From Flavisphingomonas formosensis (GTDB lineage Bacteria > Pseudomonadota > Alphaproteobacteria > Sphingomonadales > Sphingomonadaceae), in NCBI RefSeq assembly GCF_009755815.1, contig NZ_WRPK01000004.1, positions 124,001 to 188,000 on the forward strand: DNA of 64,000 nucleotides, in the 5' to 3' direction. The notes under the pieces were generated by a model. It made no database searches, was not told the origin of the DNA, and was given only the letters and a program-made list of their open reading frames with translations. Shown here piece after piece: positions 38,753 to 47,040 of the stretch (position 1 is the stretch's first letter; every line of letters begins with the position of its first letter). The translations under genes were made by a program, and so were the position numbers.

Positions 38753-39754
38753 ATGAATGCCCCTGTGAAGAGCCTGACAGGACTGGACCTGCGGACGGAG
38801 ATCGATCGGTTGCGCAAGGAGCGCAACGCCGTGATCCTGGCCCATTATTATCAGGAGCCGGAAATCCAGGACCTCGCCGATTTCGTCGGCGACAGCCTGG
38901 ATCTGTCGCGCAAGGCAGCGGCGACCGATGCGGACGTGATCGCCTTTTGCGGCGTGCGCTTCATGGCCGAGGTTGCCAAGATCCTCTCGCCGGAAAAGAC
39001 CGTGATCCTCCCCGACATGGCCGCCGGCTGCAGCCTGGAAGACAGCTGCCCGCCCGAGCAGTTCGCCAAATTCCGTGCGGCCCATCCGGACCATATCGCG
39101 ATCACCTACATCAACTGCTCGGCAGCGGTGAAGGCGCATAGCGACATCATCGTCACCTCCTCCTCGGCCGAGCAGATCCTGGCCCAGCTTCCCATGGACC
39201 AGAAGATCATCTTCGCGCCGGACAAGAATCTGGGCGCCTATTTCAATCGCAAGACCGGCCGTGACATGCTGCTGTGGCCGGGCGCCTGCATCGTGCATGA
39301 GGCCTTCAGCGAGACCGAACTCCTGAAGCTCAAGGCGCAATATCCGGGCGCGCCGGTCGCCGCGCATCCCGAATGCCCGGCCTTCATCCTCGATCATGCC
39401 GATCAGGTCGGCTCGACCCGCGCCATCCTGGAATTCGCGCTGGCGAGCCCGGCCGAGACGATCATCGTCGCCACCGAGCCGCATATCATCCACCAGATGG
39501 AGAAGGCGGCGCCGCACAAGCACTTCATTGGCGCGCCTGGCGCGGACGGCAATTGCAACTGCAATATGTGCCCGTACATGGCGCTCAACACGATGGAGAA
39601 GCTCTACATAGCGCTGCGCGATCTCGAGCCCCGCATCGAACTGGACGAGGGACTGCGCGCTGCGGCCAAGCGTCCACTCGATCGGATGCTGGAAATGGCG
39701 GCTGGCACCGTCGGCAAGGGTGATGTCGGTAAGACCAAAGTGACGGGCGACTGA
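38753..39754 (+). CDS. nadA: Quinolinate synthase
   Basis: [4Fe-4S] enzyme of de novo NAD synthesis: iminoaspartate plus dihydroxyacetone phosphate gives quinolinate. The 333 residues contain [20 protein letters not shown], the Cys in [20 protein letters not shown], the mid-protein [20 protein letters not shown] and the C-terminal cluster site [19 protein letters not shown]. The ATG at 38753 ([11 protein letters not shown]) is preceded by AGGAAGAGGA, somewhat far upstream; the longer frame is unsupported. nadC follows 112 bases on. nadB is not in the window. Confidence 0.96.
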   Translation: MNAPVKSLTGLDLRTEIDRLRKERNAVILAHYYQEPEIQDLADFVGDSLDLSRKAAATDADVIAFCGVRFMAEVAKILSPEKTVILPDMAAGCSLEDSCPPEQFAKFRAAHPDHIAITYINCSAAVKAHSDIIVTSSSAEQILAQLPMDQKIIFAPDKNLGAYFNRKTGRDMLLWPGACIVHEAFSETELLKLKAQYPGAPVAAHPECPAFILDHADQVGSTRAILEFALASPAETIIVATEPHIIHQMEKAAPHKHFIGAPGADGNCNCNMCPYMALNTMEKLYIALRDLEPRIELDEGLRAAAKRPLDRMLEMAAGTVGKGDVGKTKVTGD

Positions 39755-39866
39755 GTTGCGTTTGCCTGGGTGTTCCGCCGGGGAAACGCAGCGCAAGTAA
39801 CGTTGCCCGCAAGACTGAGCCCACCTATCGGCCCCTTCCGCATCTGGGAGGGGGGAGTTGACGACC

Positions 39867-40712
39867 ATGGCTTTCACCCTCCCGAACTTTGATGTCGATG
39901 CTTTCGTCCGCGCCACGCTGGCCGAAGATCTGGGCGAGTTGGGCGACATCACCTCCGCGGCGGTGATTCCAGCCGATGCGCGCTTCGCCGGCGTGATGGA
40001 CAGCCGCAACGCGACCACCATCGCAGGTCTTCCGATCGCCGAAGTCTTTTTTCGCACGCTCGATCCGGACGCCGAGATCGAGATTTTGGTGGAGGAAGGC
40101 ACCCAGGTCTCGCCTGGCACCGAAGTGATGCGGGTCAAGGGCAGGGCGCGCGCGTTGCTCACCGCCGAGCGGTCGGCGCTCAATACGGTCCAGCATCTGT
40201 CCGGCATCGCCACCATGACGCGCAGCTATGTCGATGCGATTGCCGGCACCGGCGCGACCCTGCTCGATACCCGCAAGACCATCCCTGGCCTGCGCGTCCT
40301 CGAGAAATATGCGACGCGCATGGGCGGTGCGACCAATCATCGCATGGGCTTGTGGGATGCGGCGATGATCAAGGACAATCATGTCGCGGTCGCCGGCGGC
40401 ATCACCGAGGCGGTGCGCCGCGCCGCCGCGGCCGGAATTGCCTCCATCATCGTCGAGGTCGACCGCATCGACCAGATCGAGCCGGCCCTTGCCGGCGGCG
40501 CCACCCATTTGCTGCTCGACAATATGGGCCCGCGCCTATTGCGCGAGGCGGTGGCGCTCGTCGCTGGTCGCGTGCCGACCGAGGCGTCGGGCAATGTCAC
40601 GCTGGATACGATTGGAACGATCGCACAAACCGGCGTCACTTATATCTCGGTCGGACGGCTCACCCAATCTGCCCCCGCAGCCGACATCGGGCTCGATTTC
40701 GCGGCAGCCTGA
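39867..40712 (+). CDS. nadC: Nicotinate-nucleotide pyrophosphorylase (carboxylating)
   Basis: Converts quinolinate and PRPP to nicotinate mononucleotide. It is 281 residues in the type II PRTase fold, with RVKGRARALLTAERSALNTV, LLDTRKTIPGLRVLEKYATR, NHRMGLWDAAMIKDNHVAVA and the late EASGNVTLDTIGTIAQTGVT. The ATG at 39867 is nine bases after GGAGGGGGGAG, a strong ribosome site. It completes quinolinate use after nadA. Confidence 0.96.
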   Translation: MAFTLPNFDVDAFVRATLAEDLGELGDITSAAVIPADARFAGVMDSRNATTIAGLPIAEVFFRTLDPDAEIEILVEEGTQVSPGTEVMRVKGRARALLTAERSALNTVQHLSGIATMTRSYVDAIAGTGATLLDTRKTIPGLRVLEKYATRMGGATNHRMGLWDAAMIKDNHVAVAGGITEAVRRAAAAGIASIIVEVDRIDQIEPALAGGATHLLLDNMGPRLLREAVALVAGRVPTEASGNVTLDTIGTIAQTGVTYISVGRLTQSAPAADIGLDFAAA

Positions 40713-40761
40713 CGCGCGGCGGGAACCTAAGGCAAATAGGAAATTTGTTGCTGGCGTCCGC

Positions 40762-40790
40762 TTGACGCGTCGTATGACCGTACCTAATTG
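40762..40790 (+). promoter_or_regulatory. Promoter of the MarR-EmrAB operon
   Basis: TTGACG (40762-40767), 17 bases, TAATTG (40785-40790), close to the sigma-70 consensus. The predicted start near 40797 means the ATG at 40774 cannot be the MarR start and favours GTG at 40825. The -10 box runs into the operator that follows. Confidence 0.65.
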
Positions 40791-40821
40791 CCTGCCCAGG
40801 CAGATATTGCTTGGGCAGGAT
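40787..40821 (+). promoter_or_regulatory. MarR-type operator
   Basis: CCTGCCCA (40791-40798) and TGGGCAGG (40812-40819) are exact inverted repeats. The same stretch also reads as two imperfect tandem units, ATTGCCTGCCCAGGCAGAT and ATTGCTTGGGCAGGAT. It covers the -10 region, start point and ribosome site of the MarR gene, as expected for autorepression relieved by a drug ligand. Confidence 0.65.
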
Positions 40822-40824
40822 ACG

Positions 40825-41295
40825 GTGGTTGAGGCTTTTTCCCTCTCTCAGAGCTTCACATCGCGCCGCTCGCTGGGGTTTCTTCTGCGACGGGCTTATC
40901 AGCTGCTCGATCCAATGGCCTGCAAGGTCTTCGCAGGGCGCGATCTGACGCTCGCTCAGTGGATTGCGCTCAAGGAGATCGATCGCGGCGAGTTCACGAC
41001 CAATTCGCAGATCGCTTGCATGCTCGGTCATAGCTCAGGTGCGACGACGCGGATGATCGATCAGCTCGAAAGCCGCGGCCTGCTCACCAGGATAAGGCTA
41101 CCCGGCGACCGCCGGGTCGTGACGCTCGCCGTTACCGACGAGGGGCGGCAGGCCGTGCTCGATATGGTGCCGGGCATGACGGTCCTGTGGCAGGAGGTTC
41201 TGCAGGACCTCACCGACGCCGAAAGCGACACGCTGCTCACCCTGCTCGGCCGCGTCGTGGACCGGCTTGAACGCACTGTTTCGGAGGACCGGTGA
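40825..41295 (+). CDS. MarR-family transcriptional regulator
   Basis: A 156-residue winged-helix repressor. DNA-binding parts are LTLAQWIALKEIDRGEFTTN, QIACMLGHSSGATTRMIDQL and the wing RLPGDRRVVTLAVTDEGRQA, with dimerising helices at both ends. I choose GTG at 40825, with AGGA in the operator as ribosome site; the frame is open upstream to ATG 40774, which lies before the predicted transcription start. The stop overlaps the next gene (TGATG), so it controls and is co-transcribed with the efflux genes. Confidence 0.9.
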   Translation: MVEAFSLSQSFTSRRSLGFLLRRAYQLLDPMACKVFAGRDLTLAQWIALKEIDRGEFTTNSQIACMLGHSSGATTRMIDQLESRGLLTRIRLPGDRRVVTLAVTDEGRQAVLDMVPGMTVLWQEVLQDLTDAESDTLLTLLGRVVDRLERTVSEDR

Positions 41296-42743
41296 TGATA
41301 CGCCGCTTTCCCTTGCTGGCCGCAATGACGATGAGCCTGCTGGCGGGCTGCGCCGCGGTGCCCAAGGATCAGCCTCGGATAGCGCCGCTTGCTGCCGCGA
41401 CGACGGGTTTGACCGCCACCGACATAGCGCCAATTCCGGCGGATTGGTGGACGGCGCTGGGCGATGCGCAGCTCGATCGGATCATGGCAGATGCAATGGC
41501 CGGCAGTCCGACGCTCGCGGCTGCGCTGGCCCGGGTGCGTGCGGCCGAGGCGGGTATCGCGGCCAACCGCGCGGGTCTGCTGCCGCATCTCGGTGTCGAT
41601 GTGGACGAGGAGCGGCAGCGGCTTAGCGAGAAATACATCATTCCGCCGCCCTACGGCGGATCGACCCAGTGGGTCGGCACCGCCCAGGCCAATCTCAGCT
41701 GGACATTGGATTTTGCCGGCAAGCAGAAGGCGCTGGTCGATCAGGCCCGCGCCGGCGCCAGAGCGGCCGCGCTCGATGCCGCCGCCGCGAAGATCGCGCT
41801 CAGCGGGGCCGTCGCGCAGACCTATCTCAACCTGGCGCGGGCGGATGCGCAGGCGAAGATCGCCGCCGCCTTCGTCGCTTCGCGTGAACAATCACTGAGT
41901 CTTGCCCGCTCGCGCATCCGTAACCAGCTCGCCAGCAACTTCGATGCGCGCGCGGCCGAAACACTGGTGGCCGAGGCGAAGCAGGCGCAGGTCCGTGCCG
42001 AGGGGGATCGGCAGCTCATGATCCATGCTCTCGCCGCGCTCGCCGGCAAGGGAGCCGATTATTATGCGACGGTGACGCCGCCCTCGCTGGCGCTGGACAG
42101 GACGCTGCCGCTCCCCGGCGCGCTTCCTGCCGATCTGCTTGGCCGCCGAGCGGATATTCAGGCGGCGCAGGCGCGGATCGACGCGGCCAGCGCGGGCCGT
42201 CGCGCGGCGCGGGCCGATTTCTTCCCCAATGTGGATCTCAAGGCTTTCATTGGAGCCCAGGCGCTGGGGCTCGGCGCGCTCTTCACCTCGGGTGCGATCG
42301 CCTATGGCGGCGGCCCGGCGATCCATCTCCCGATCTTCGAAGGCGGCCGCCTCAGCGCCAATTATCGCGGCGCTACCGCCCAGATCGACGTCGCCATCGC
42401 GGACTATAACGATCTCGTCGTGCAGGCGGTCAAGCAGGCTGCCGACGCTCTTTCGTCGGTGCAGACCTCCGCGGCCGAAGCAGAGCAGCAGGCGAGGACG
42501 CTTGCCGCTCTCCAGGACACGGTTCGGCTCGATACGATCCGGCTGCGCACCGGGCTTGGTTCGCGGCTCGACATACTGGCCTCGGACGATCGCCTGCTCC
42601 AGGCGCGGCAGGCACAGGTCAACATTGCAGCGGACGGTGCCGTGCGCCGCGTCCAGCTTCTCGTCGCCCTTGGGGGCGGCTTCGAAAATTCGCCCGCGGT
42701 CGCCGATGCCGCCGCCGGGGCAAGCATGAGGGCCAGACCATGA
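41295..42743 (+). CDS. Outer-membrane factor lipoprotein of efflux pump 1 (NodT family)
   Basis: The TolC-like exit duct for the MFS pump. The 482 residues begin with a lipoprotein signal (MIRRFPLLAAMTMSLLAGCA, lipobox LAGC). The mature protein has two OEP repeats (about 60-240 and 255-460), with the family's WTLDFAGKQKALVDQARAGA, LPADLLGRRADIQAAQARID, ARADFFPNVDLKAFIGAQAL and FEGGRLSANYRGATAQIDVA. The ATG at 41295 shares a base with the MarR stop and follows GGAGGA. The next gene overlaps by four bases. Confidence 0.93.
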   Translation: MIRRFPLLAAMTMSLLAGCAAVPKDQPRIAPLAAATTGLTATDIAPIPADWWTALGDAQLDRIMADAMAGSPTLAAALARVRAAEAGIAANRAGLLPHLGVDVDEERQRLSEKYIIPPPYGGSTQWVGTAQANLSWTLDFAGKQKALVDQARAGARAAALDAAAAKIALSGAVAQTYLNLARADAQAKIAAAFVASREQSLSLARSRIRNQLASNFDARAAETLVAEAKQAQVRAEGDRQLMIHALAALAGKGADYYATVTPPSLALDRTLPLPGALPADLLGRRADIQAAQARIDAASAGRRAARADFFPNVDLKAFIGAQALGLGALFTSGAIAYGGGPAIHLPIFEGGRLSANYRGATAQIDVAIADYNDLVVQAVKQAADALSSVQTSAAEAEQQARTLAALQDTVRLDTIRLRTGLGSRLDILASDDRLLQARQAQVNIAADGAVRRVQLLVALGGGFENSPAVADAAAGASMRARP

Positions 42744-43999
42744 CGAGTCTCACCGATCTGCGCGAAGACGGCCGTCCCGAAAGCGCCGATGAGGAGAGTG
42801 CGCCTCCGAGCCAAGCGGCGCCCACCCAGTCTCCTCCGGCCGCGCAGGCGGCTCCCGAGAAGCGGGGCAACGCATCCGCCCGGCGACGCTGGTTCCTTGT
42901 GCTCGGCGTCTTCGTACTGCTCGGCCTCATCGGCTATGGCGTCTATGCGCTGCTGTTCGCCGGCCGTTTCGAATCCACCGATGATGCCTATGTGGCGGGC
43001 GACGTGGTGGCGATCACCAGCCGCGAGCCGGCGACGGTGATTGCGCTCCATGCCGACAATACCGAGGCGGTTCGCCGGGGCCAGCCGCTCATCGATTTCG
43101 ATCCGGCAACGGCGGACGCGACGATGGCCGCGGCGGAAGCGCAGCTCGCGCAGGCGGTGCGTTCGGTTCGCTCTAATTTCTCCAAGGTCGACGAAAGTCG
43201 GGCCGAGGTCATCCAGGCGCAGGCAGACCTGTCACGCGCCAGCAACGATCTCGCGCGCCGCAAATCGGCCGCCGCGGATGGTGCGGTGTCGGGCGAAGAA
43301 GTGTCGCACGCCGCGGATGCGGTGCGTACCGCGCAGGCGGCGCTCGATCTCGCCAGGAGCCGCGTCGCCCAGTCGCTGAGCTCGGTGCAGGGCACCAATG
43401 TCGAAACCAATCCGGACGTGCTGGCGGCGATCGCCAATTTCCGCCGAGCGGCCATCGTCCAGGCCCATATGCGGCTCACCGCGCCCGTGGACGGCGTGAT
43501 CGCCCAACGGACCGTGCAACTCGGCCAGCAGGTGGCGGCGGGCGTGCCCCTGATGGCGGTCGTGCCCCTGCGCAGCCTGTGGATCGATGCCAATTTCCGC
43601 GAGACGCAGCTCAAACATATCCGCGTCGGTCAGCCGGTCGAAATCGAAGCCGACGTCTATGGCGGCGAAGTGACCTATCACGGTCATGTGATCGGCCTCG
43701 GCGCCGGCAGCGGCAATGCCTTTGCGCTGCTGCCGCCGCAGAATGCCTCTGGCAACTGGATCAAGGTAGTGCAGCGCGTGCCGGTGCGCATCGCCCTCGA
43801 CCCGGCCGAGCTCGACCGCAATCCGCTGCGTATCGGCTTGTCCGTCACCGCGAAGGTCGACGTACGCGATCATTCCGGTCCGCTGGTCGCGCGGATCGCT
43901 GCCGGCACCTTCCAGAAGCAGGCGAGTCAGGATGGCGGCCCCGATGTCGAGGCGCAGATCGCGCGGATCATCGCGGCCAATCGCGGCACCACCCGGTGA
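42740..43999 (+). CDS. emrA: EmrA-like membrane fusion protein of efflux pump 1
   Basis: A 419-residue HlyD/EmrA periplasmic adaptor. It has a Pro/Ala-rich cytoplasmic start, one transmembrane helix (RWFLVLGVFVLLGLIGYGVY), a lipoyl/barrel-sandwich region (FESTDDAYVAGDVVAITSRE ... MRLTAPVDGVIAQRTVQLGQ), a coiled-coil hairpin (about 130-230) and a beta-barrel end. It links the MFS pump to the outer-membrane factor. It overlaps both neighbours by four bases (ATGA and GTGA), so the three pump parts are made in a coupled way. Confidence 0.93.
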   Translation: MTSLTDLREDGRPESADEESAPPSQAAPTQSPPAAQAAPEKRGNASARRRWFLVLGVFVLLGLIGYGVYALLFAGRFESTDDAYVAGDVVAITSREPATVIALHADNTEAVRRGQPLIDFDPATADATMAAAEAQLAQAVRSVRSNFSKVDESRAEVIQAQADLSRASNDLARRKSAAADGAVSGEEVSHAADAVRTAQAALDLARSRVAQSLSSVQGTNVETNPDVLAAIANFRRAAIVQAHMRLTAPVDGVIAQRTVQLGQQVAAGVPLMAVVPLRSLWIDANFRETQLKHIRVGQPVEIEADVYGGEVTYHGHVIGLGAGSGNAFALLPPQNASGNWIKVVQRVPVRIALDPAELDRNPLRIGLSVTAKVDVRDHSGPLVARIAAGTFQKQASQDGGPDVEAQIARIIAANRGTTR

Positions 44000-45537
44000 C
44001 CGGAGGCGGCACGCAGGCGCCGCTCACGGGCGGCGCTCTCGCGATCACTGCGCTGGCGCTGGCGCTCGGAACCTTCATGCAGGTTCTGGATACGACCATC
44101 GCCAACGTGTCGCTGCCGACCATTGCCGGCAATCTCGGCGTCAGTACCGATAACGGGACGTGGATCATCACCTCCTTCGCCGTATCGAACGGCGTGGCGG
44201 TGCCGCTCACCGGTTGGCTGATGGGGCGCTACGGCGTCGTACGCACCTTCGTGCTTTCCGTGATCCTGTTCACGCTGGCTTCCTTCCTGTGCGGCATGGC
44301 TTGGAATCTGAGCTCGCTCATCGCCTTCCGCGTGCTGCAGGGCGCGGTTTCCGGGCCGATGATCCCGGGCAGCCAGGCGCTGCTGATCATGATCTTCCCG
44401 CCGGACAAGCGCGCCACCGCGCTCGGCATCTGGTCGATCACCACGCTGGTCGCGCCTATCACCGGGCCTGTGCTGGGCGGCATCATCTCAGACAATTACC
44501 ACTGGAGCTGGATCTTCCTGATCAACGTGCCGGTGGGCCTGTTCTGCGCGTTCGTCTGCTGGCGCTCGCTGTCCAAACGCGACACGCCGACCCGCAAGCT
44601 CCCGATCGACATAGTGGGATTGGGGCTGCTCGCCTTCTGGGTCGGCTCGCTCCAGATCATGCTCGATCTCGGCAAGGATGCCGACTGGTTCCACTCCACG
44701 CACATCGTCGTGCTGGCGGTGCTGGCCGTGATCGGCTTCTTCGCCTGGCTGATCTGGGAGCTCACCGACGAGCATCCCGCGGTGGATCTCAGTCTCTTCC
44801 GCCACCGCAACTTCGCGTTCGGCACGATCGCCGTGTGCCTGGGCTATGCCGTATTCTTCGCCAACACGCTGTTGCTGCCGCTATGGGTGCAGACGCAGCT
44901 CGGCTATACCGCCACCTGGGCGGGCCTGCTCTCGATGCCGAGCGGCGCGGTGGCGGTCGTGCTGACGCCGATCATGGCGCGGCTGAGCACCAAGATCGAT
45001 CTGCGCATCCTCGCCTCGGTGGCGTTCGTCGCTTTCTCGGTCTCCTATTTCCAGCGCGCCGGCTACACCACCTATGCCAGTTTCTGGAACTTGATGATGC
45101 CGATGCTCACCCAGGGCGTGGGGCTCAGCATCTTCTTCCTGGCGATGCTCTCCATCTCGCTGGACGGCATTCCGCCGGAACGGACACCCTCGGCGACAGG
45201 CATCTCGAACTTCGCCCGTATCACTGCGGGCAGCTTCGCCGCCTCGATCGTCACCACCTTCTGGGATCGTTCCGAGGCGTTTCACCAAAGCCGGCTCAGC
45301 GAGGGCACGACCTCCTATGCGCCCAACTTCCAGCACGCCCTGACAGACCTGCAGTCCCTGGGCATGACGCAGCTCCAGGCGTCGGGCGCTGTCGTCCGGC
45401 AGATGGTCGGCCAGGCCTATCTGCTGGCCTCGAACGACATCTTCTGGCTGTCCGGCTGGCTGTCGATCGCAATGATAGGAGTCGTCTGGCTCACGCGGCG
45501 TCCCAAGCCGCTATCCGGGCCGGTGGCGGCGGATTGA
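43996..45537 (+). CDS. emrB: EmrB-like DHA2 MFS transporter of efflux pump 1
   Basis: A 513-residue 14-helix drug:H+ antiporter (DHA2). The start is GTG at 43996 overlapping the emrA stop. Motif C-like and A-like segments are seen: FMQVLDTTIANVSLPTIAGN (motif D1), GVAVPLTGWLMGRYGVVRTF (motif A) and TTLVAPITGPVLGGIISDNY (motif C). It exports hydrophobic compounds together with EmrA and the outer-membrane factor. A strong terminator follows at once, isolating it from the RND genes. Confidence 0.94.
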   Translation: MTGGGTQAPLTGGALAITALALALGTFMQVLDTTIANVSLPTIAGNLGVSTDNGTWIITSFAVSNGVAVPLTGWLMGRYGVVRTFVLSVILFTLASFLCGMAWNLSSLIAFRVLQGAVSGPMIPGSQALLIMIFPPDKRATALGIWSITTLVAPITGPVLGGIISDNYHWSWIFLINVPVGLFCAFVCWRSLSKRDTPTRKLPIDIVGLGLLAFWVGSLQIMLDLGKDADWFHSTHIVVLAVLAVIGFFAWLIWELTDEHPAVDLSLFRHRNFAFGTIAVCLGYAVFFANTLLLPLWVQTQLGYTATWAGLLSMPSGAVAVVLTPIMARLSTKIDLRILASVAFVAFSVSYFQRAGYTTYASFWNLMMPMLTQGVGLSIFFLAMLSISLDGIPPERTPSATGISNFARITAGSFAASIVTTFWDRSEAFHQSRLSEGTTSYAPNFQHALTDLQSLGMTQLQASGAVVRQMVGQAYLLASNDIFWLSGWLSIAMIGVVWLTRRPKPLSGPVAAD

Positions 45538-45539
45538 TG

Positions 45540-45570
45540 AGCCGGGGAGAGGTTTCTCCCCGGCTTTTTT
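45540..45570 (+). terminator. Intrinsic terminator after the emrAB operon
   Basis: AGCCGGGGAGA (45540-45550) and TCTCCCCGGCT (45555-45565) pair perfectly around a GGTT loop and run into TTTTTT. It begins three bases past the emrB stop. Confidence 0.95.
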
Positions 45571-45657
45571 CATGATTGAAATCTTTCCGTAAACGCCGGA
45601 TGCCACGGCCGATTATCCGTGGGCGGTTTTATGCCTCGATCGGAAGGACGGGATTTC

Positions 45658-47040
45658 ATGGACGAACTCGAGCTCGATCAAAGCCGCCGCAGGCGCAAGA
45701 ATTTCGTGATCGCGGCGGTCGTGCTCGTCTTCGTCGGGCTCGTCGCCTGGTATCTCACCTCCGGCAGCTCCGACGGCGCGGGCGGTGGCGGGCCGGGCGG
45801 ACGGGGTGGCCGCGGTCGCCCGGCGGCGACGGTCGGTACGGCCAAGGCCGCTGCGCTGGAAATGCCGGTGACGCTGGCAGCGATCGGCACCGTCCAGCCG
45901 ATCACCACCGCGACCGTCCGTCCGCAGCTCTCCGGTGTGTTGTTCAGCATCCATTTCACCGAAGGCCAGATGGTGACCAAGGGCCAACTGCTCGCGCAGA
46001 TCGATCCGCGTCCCTACCGTCTCGCGCTTGCCCAGGCTGAGGCCAATCTCGCGCGCGACGATGCGCAGCTCAACCTCGCCCGCACGGATCTCAAACGCTA
46101 TCAGACACTGCTCAAGCAGGACTCGATCGCGAGCCAGCAGGTCGATACCCAGGCCGCCACCGTCAAGCAGCTCGAAGGCACGGTCGGTGCGGATCGGGCG
46201 GCGATCGGCACGGCGAGGCTCAATCTCGCCTATACCGCGATCACCGCGCCGGTTTCCGGCCGTGTCGGTTTGCGCCAGGCCGATATCGGTAATTATCTTA
46301 CACCCAGTGATACCAACGGCATCGTCGTGATTACTCAGACGACGCCGATCGACGTCAGCTTTGCCGTGCCGCAGGACAAGCTGCCTACGGTGCAGGCCAA
46401 GGCGGCGACGAGCGACGGTCTTTCGGTCTCCGCCTATGATCAGAGCGGCGTGACCTTGCTCTCGCAGGGGCGCTTCCTGACCTTCGACAATCAGATCGAT
46501 GCCACCACCGGCACCGTGAAGGCCAAGGCGCGCTTTCCCAATCCGGATGGCAAGCTGTTCCCTAACCAGTTCGTCAATGTGAACATCCTGGTCGATACGC
46601 TTCGCAATGCGGTCGCCATCCCGGTGACGGCTGTGCGGCATGGCGCGCAAGGCGATTTCGTCTTCCTGCTCCAGCCGGACAAGACGGTGAAGCTTCAGAC
46701 CGTGAAGACTGGTCCGGCGAACGAGAAGAACATCGTCATTCTCTCCGGCGTCGCGCTAGGCCAGACAGTGATCACCGAAGGCGCGGACAATCTCGACGAC
46801 GGGTCCAGGGTGCAGCTGCCCGGTGATGCGCCGCGCAGCGGCCGGGGCAATCGCAGCAGCGGTGGTTTGTTCGGCTGGCTATTCGGCAGCGGCAGCGACA
46901 ATGGTGGTGGCTCGGGACGCCACCGGCGCGGCGAGGGTGCTGCCGGCGGCGACAATGGATCCACACCGGCCGATGGCAACCAGTCCGGCGAAAGGCAGCA
47001 GCACCGTCGCCGTCACAATGCGGACGGCGGCGCCCAGTGA
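45658..47040 (+). CDS. mdtA: MdtA-like RND membrane fusion protein
   Basis: A 460-residue periplasmic adaptor with an N-terminal anchor (NFVIAAVVLVFVGLVAWYLT), a Gly-rich linker, the barrel-sandwich (TVRPQLSGVLFSIHFTEGQM ... NLAYTAITAPVSGRVGLRQA), a coiled coil (about 130-190) and a beta-barrel/MP end (KLFPNQFVNVNILVDTLRNA). The tail is an unusual Gly/Ser/Arg-rich extension of about 70 residues, low complexity. The ATG at 45658 follows AAGGA ten bases upstream; an in-frame ATG at 45631 is the alternative. The stop overlaps the mdtB GTG. Confidence 0.92.
   Translation: MDELELDQSRRRRKNFVIAAVVLVFVGLVAWYLTSGSSDGAGGGGPGGRGGRGRPAATVGTAKAAALEMPVTLAAIGTVQPITTATVRPQLSGVLFSIHFTEGQMVTKGQLLAQIDPRPYRLALAQAEANLARDDAQLNLARTDLKRYQTLLKQDSIASQQVDTQAATVKQLEGTVGADRAAIGTARLNLAYTAITAPVSGRVGLRQADIGNYLTPSDTNGIVVITQTTPIDVSFAVPQDKLPTVQAKAATSDGLSVSAYDQSGVTLLSQGRFLTFDNQIDATTGTVKAKARFPNPDGKLFPNQFVNVNILVDTLRNAVAIPVTAVRHGAQGDFVFLLQPDKTVKLQTVKTGPANEKNIVILSGVALGQTVITEGADNLDDGSRVQLPGDAPRSGRGNRSSGGLFGWLFGSGSDNGGGSGRHRRGEGAAGGDNGSTPADGNQSGERQQHRRRHNADGGAQ

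Noticed and set aside
38717-40216. 499-codon minus-strand frame across nadA and nadC
   Set aside because: It spans two well-supported genes on the other strand and lacks any domain.
40774-40824. Longer MarR N terminus from ATG 40774
   Set aside because: The predicted transcription start lies after this ATG and the added residues cover the promoter and operator.
44160-45575. 471-codon plus-strand frame within emrB
   Set aside because: It is a second frame inside a clear 14-helix transporter, with Arg/His-rich, non-hydrophobic content.
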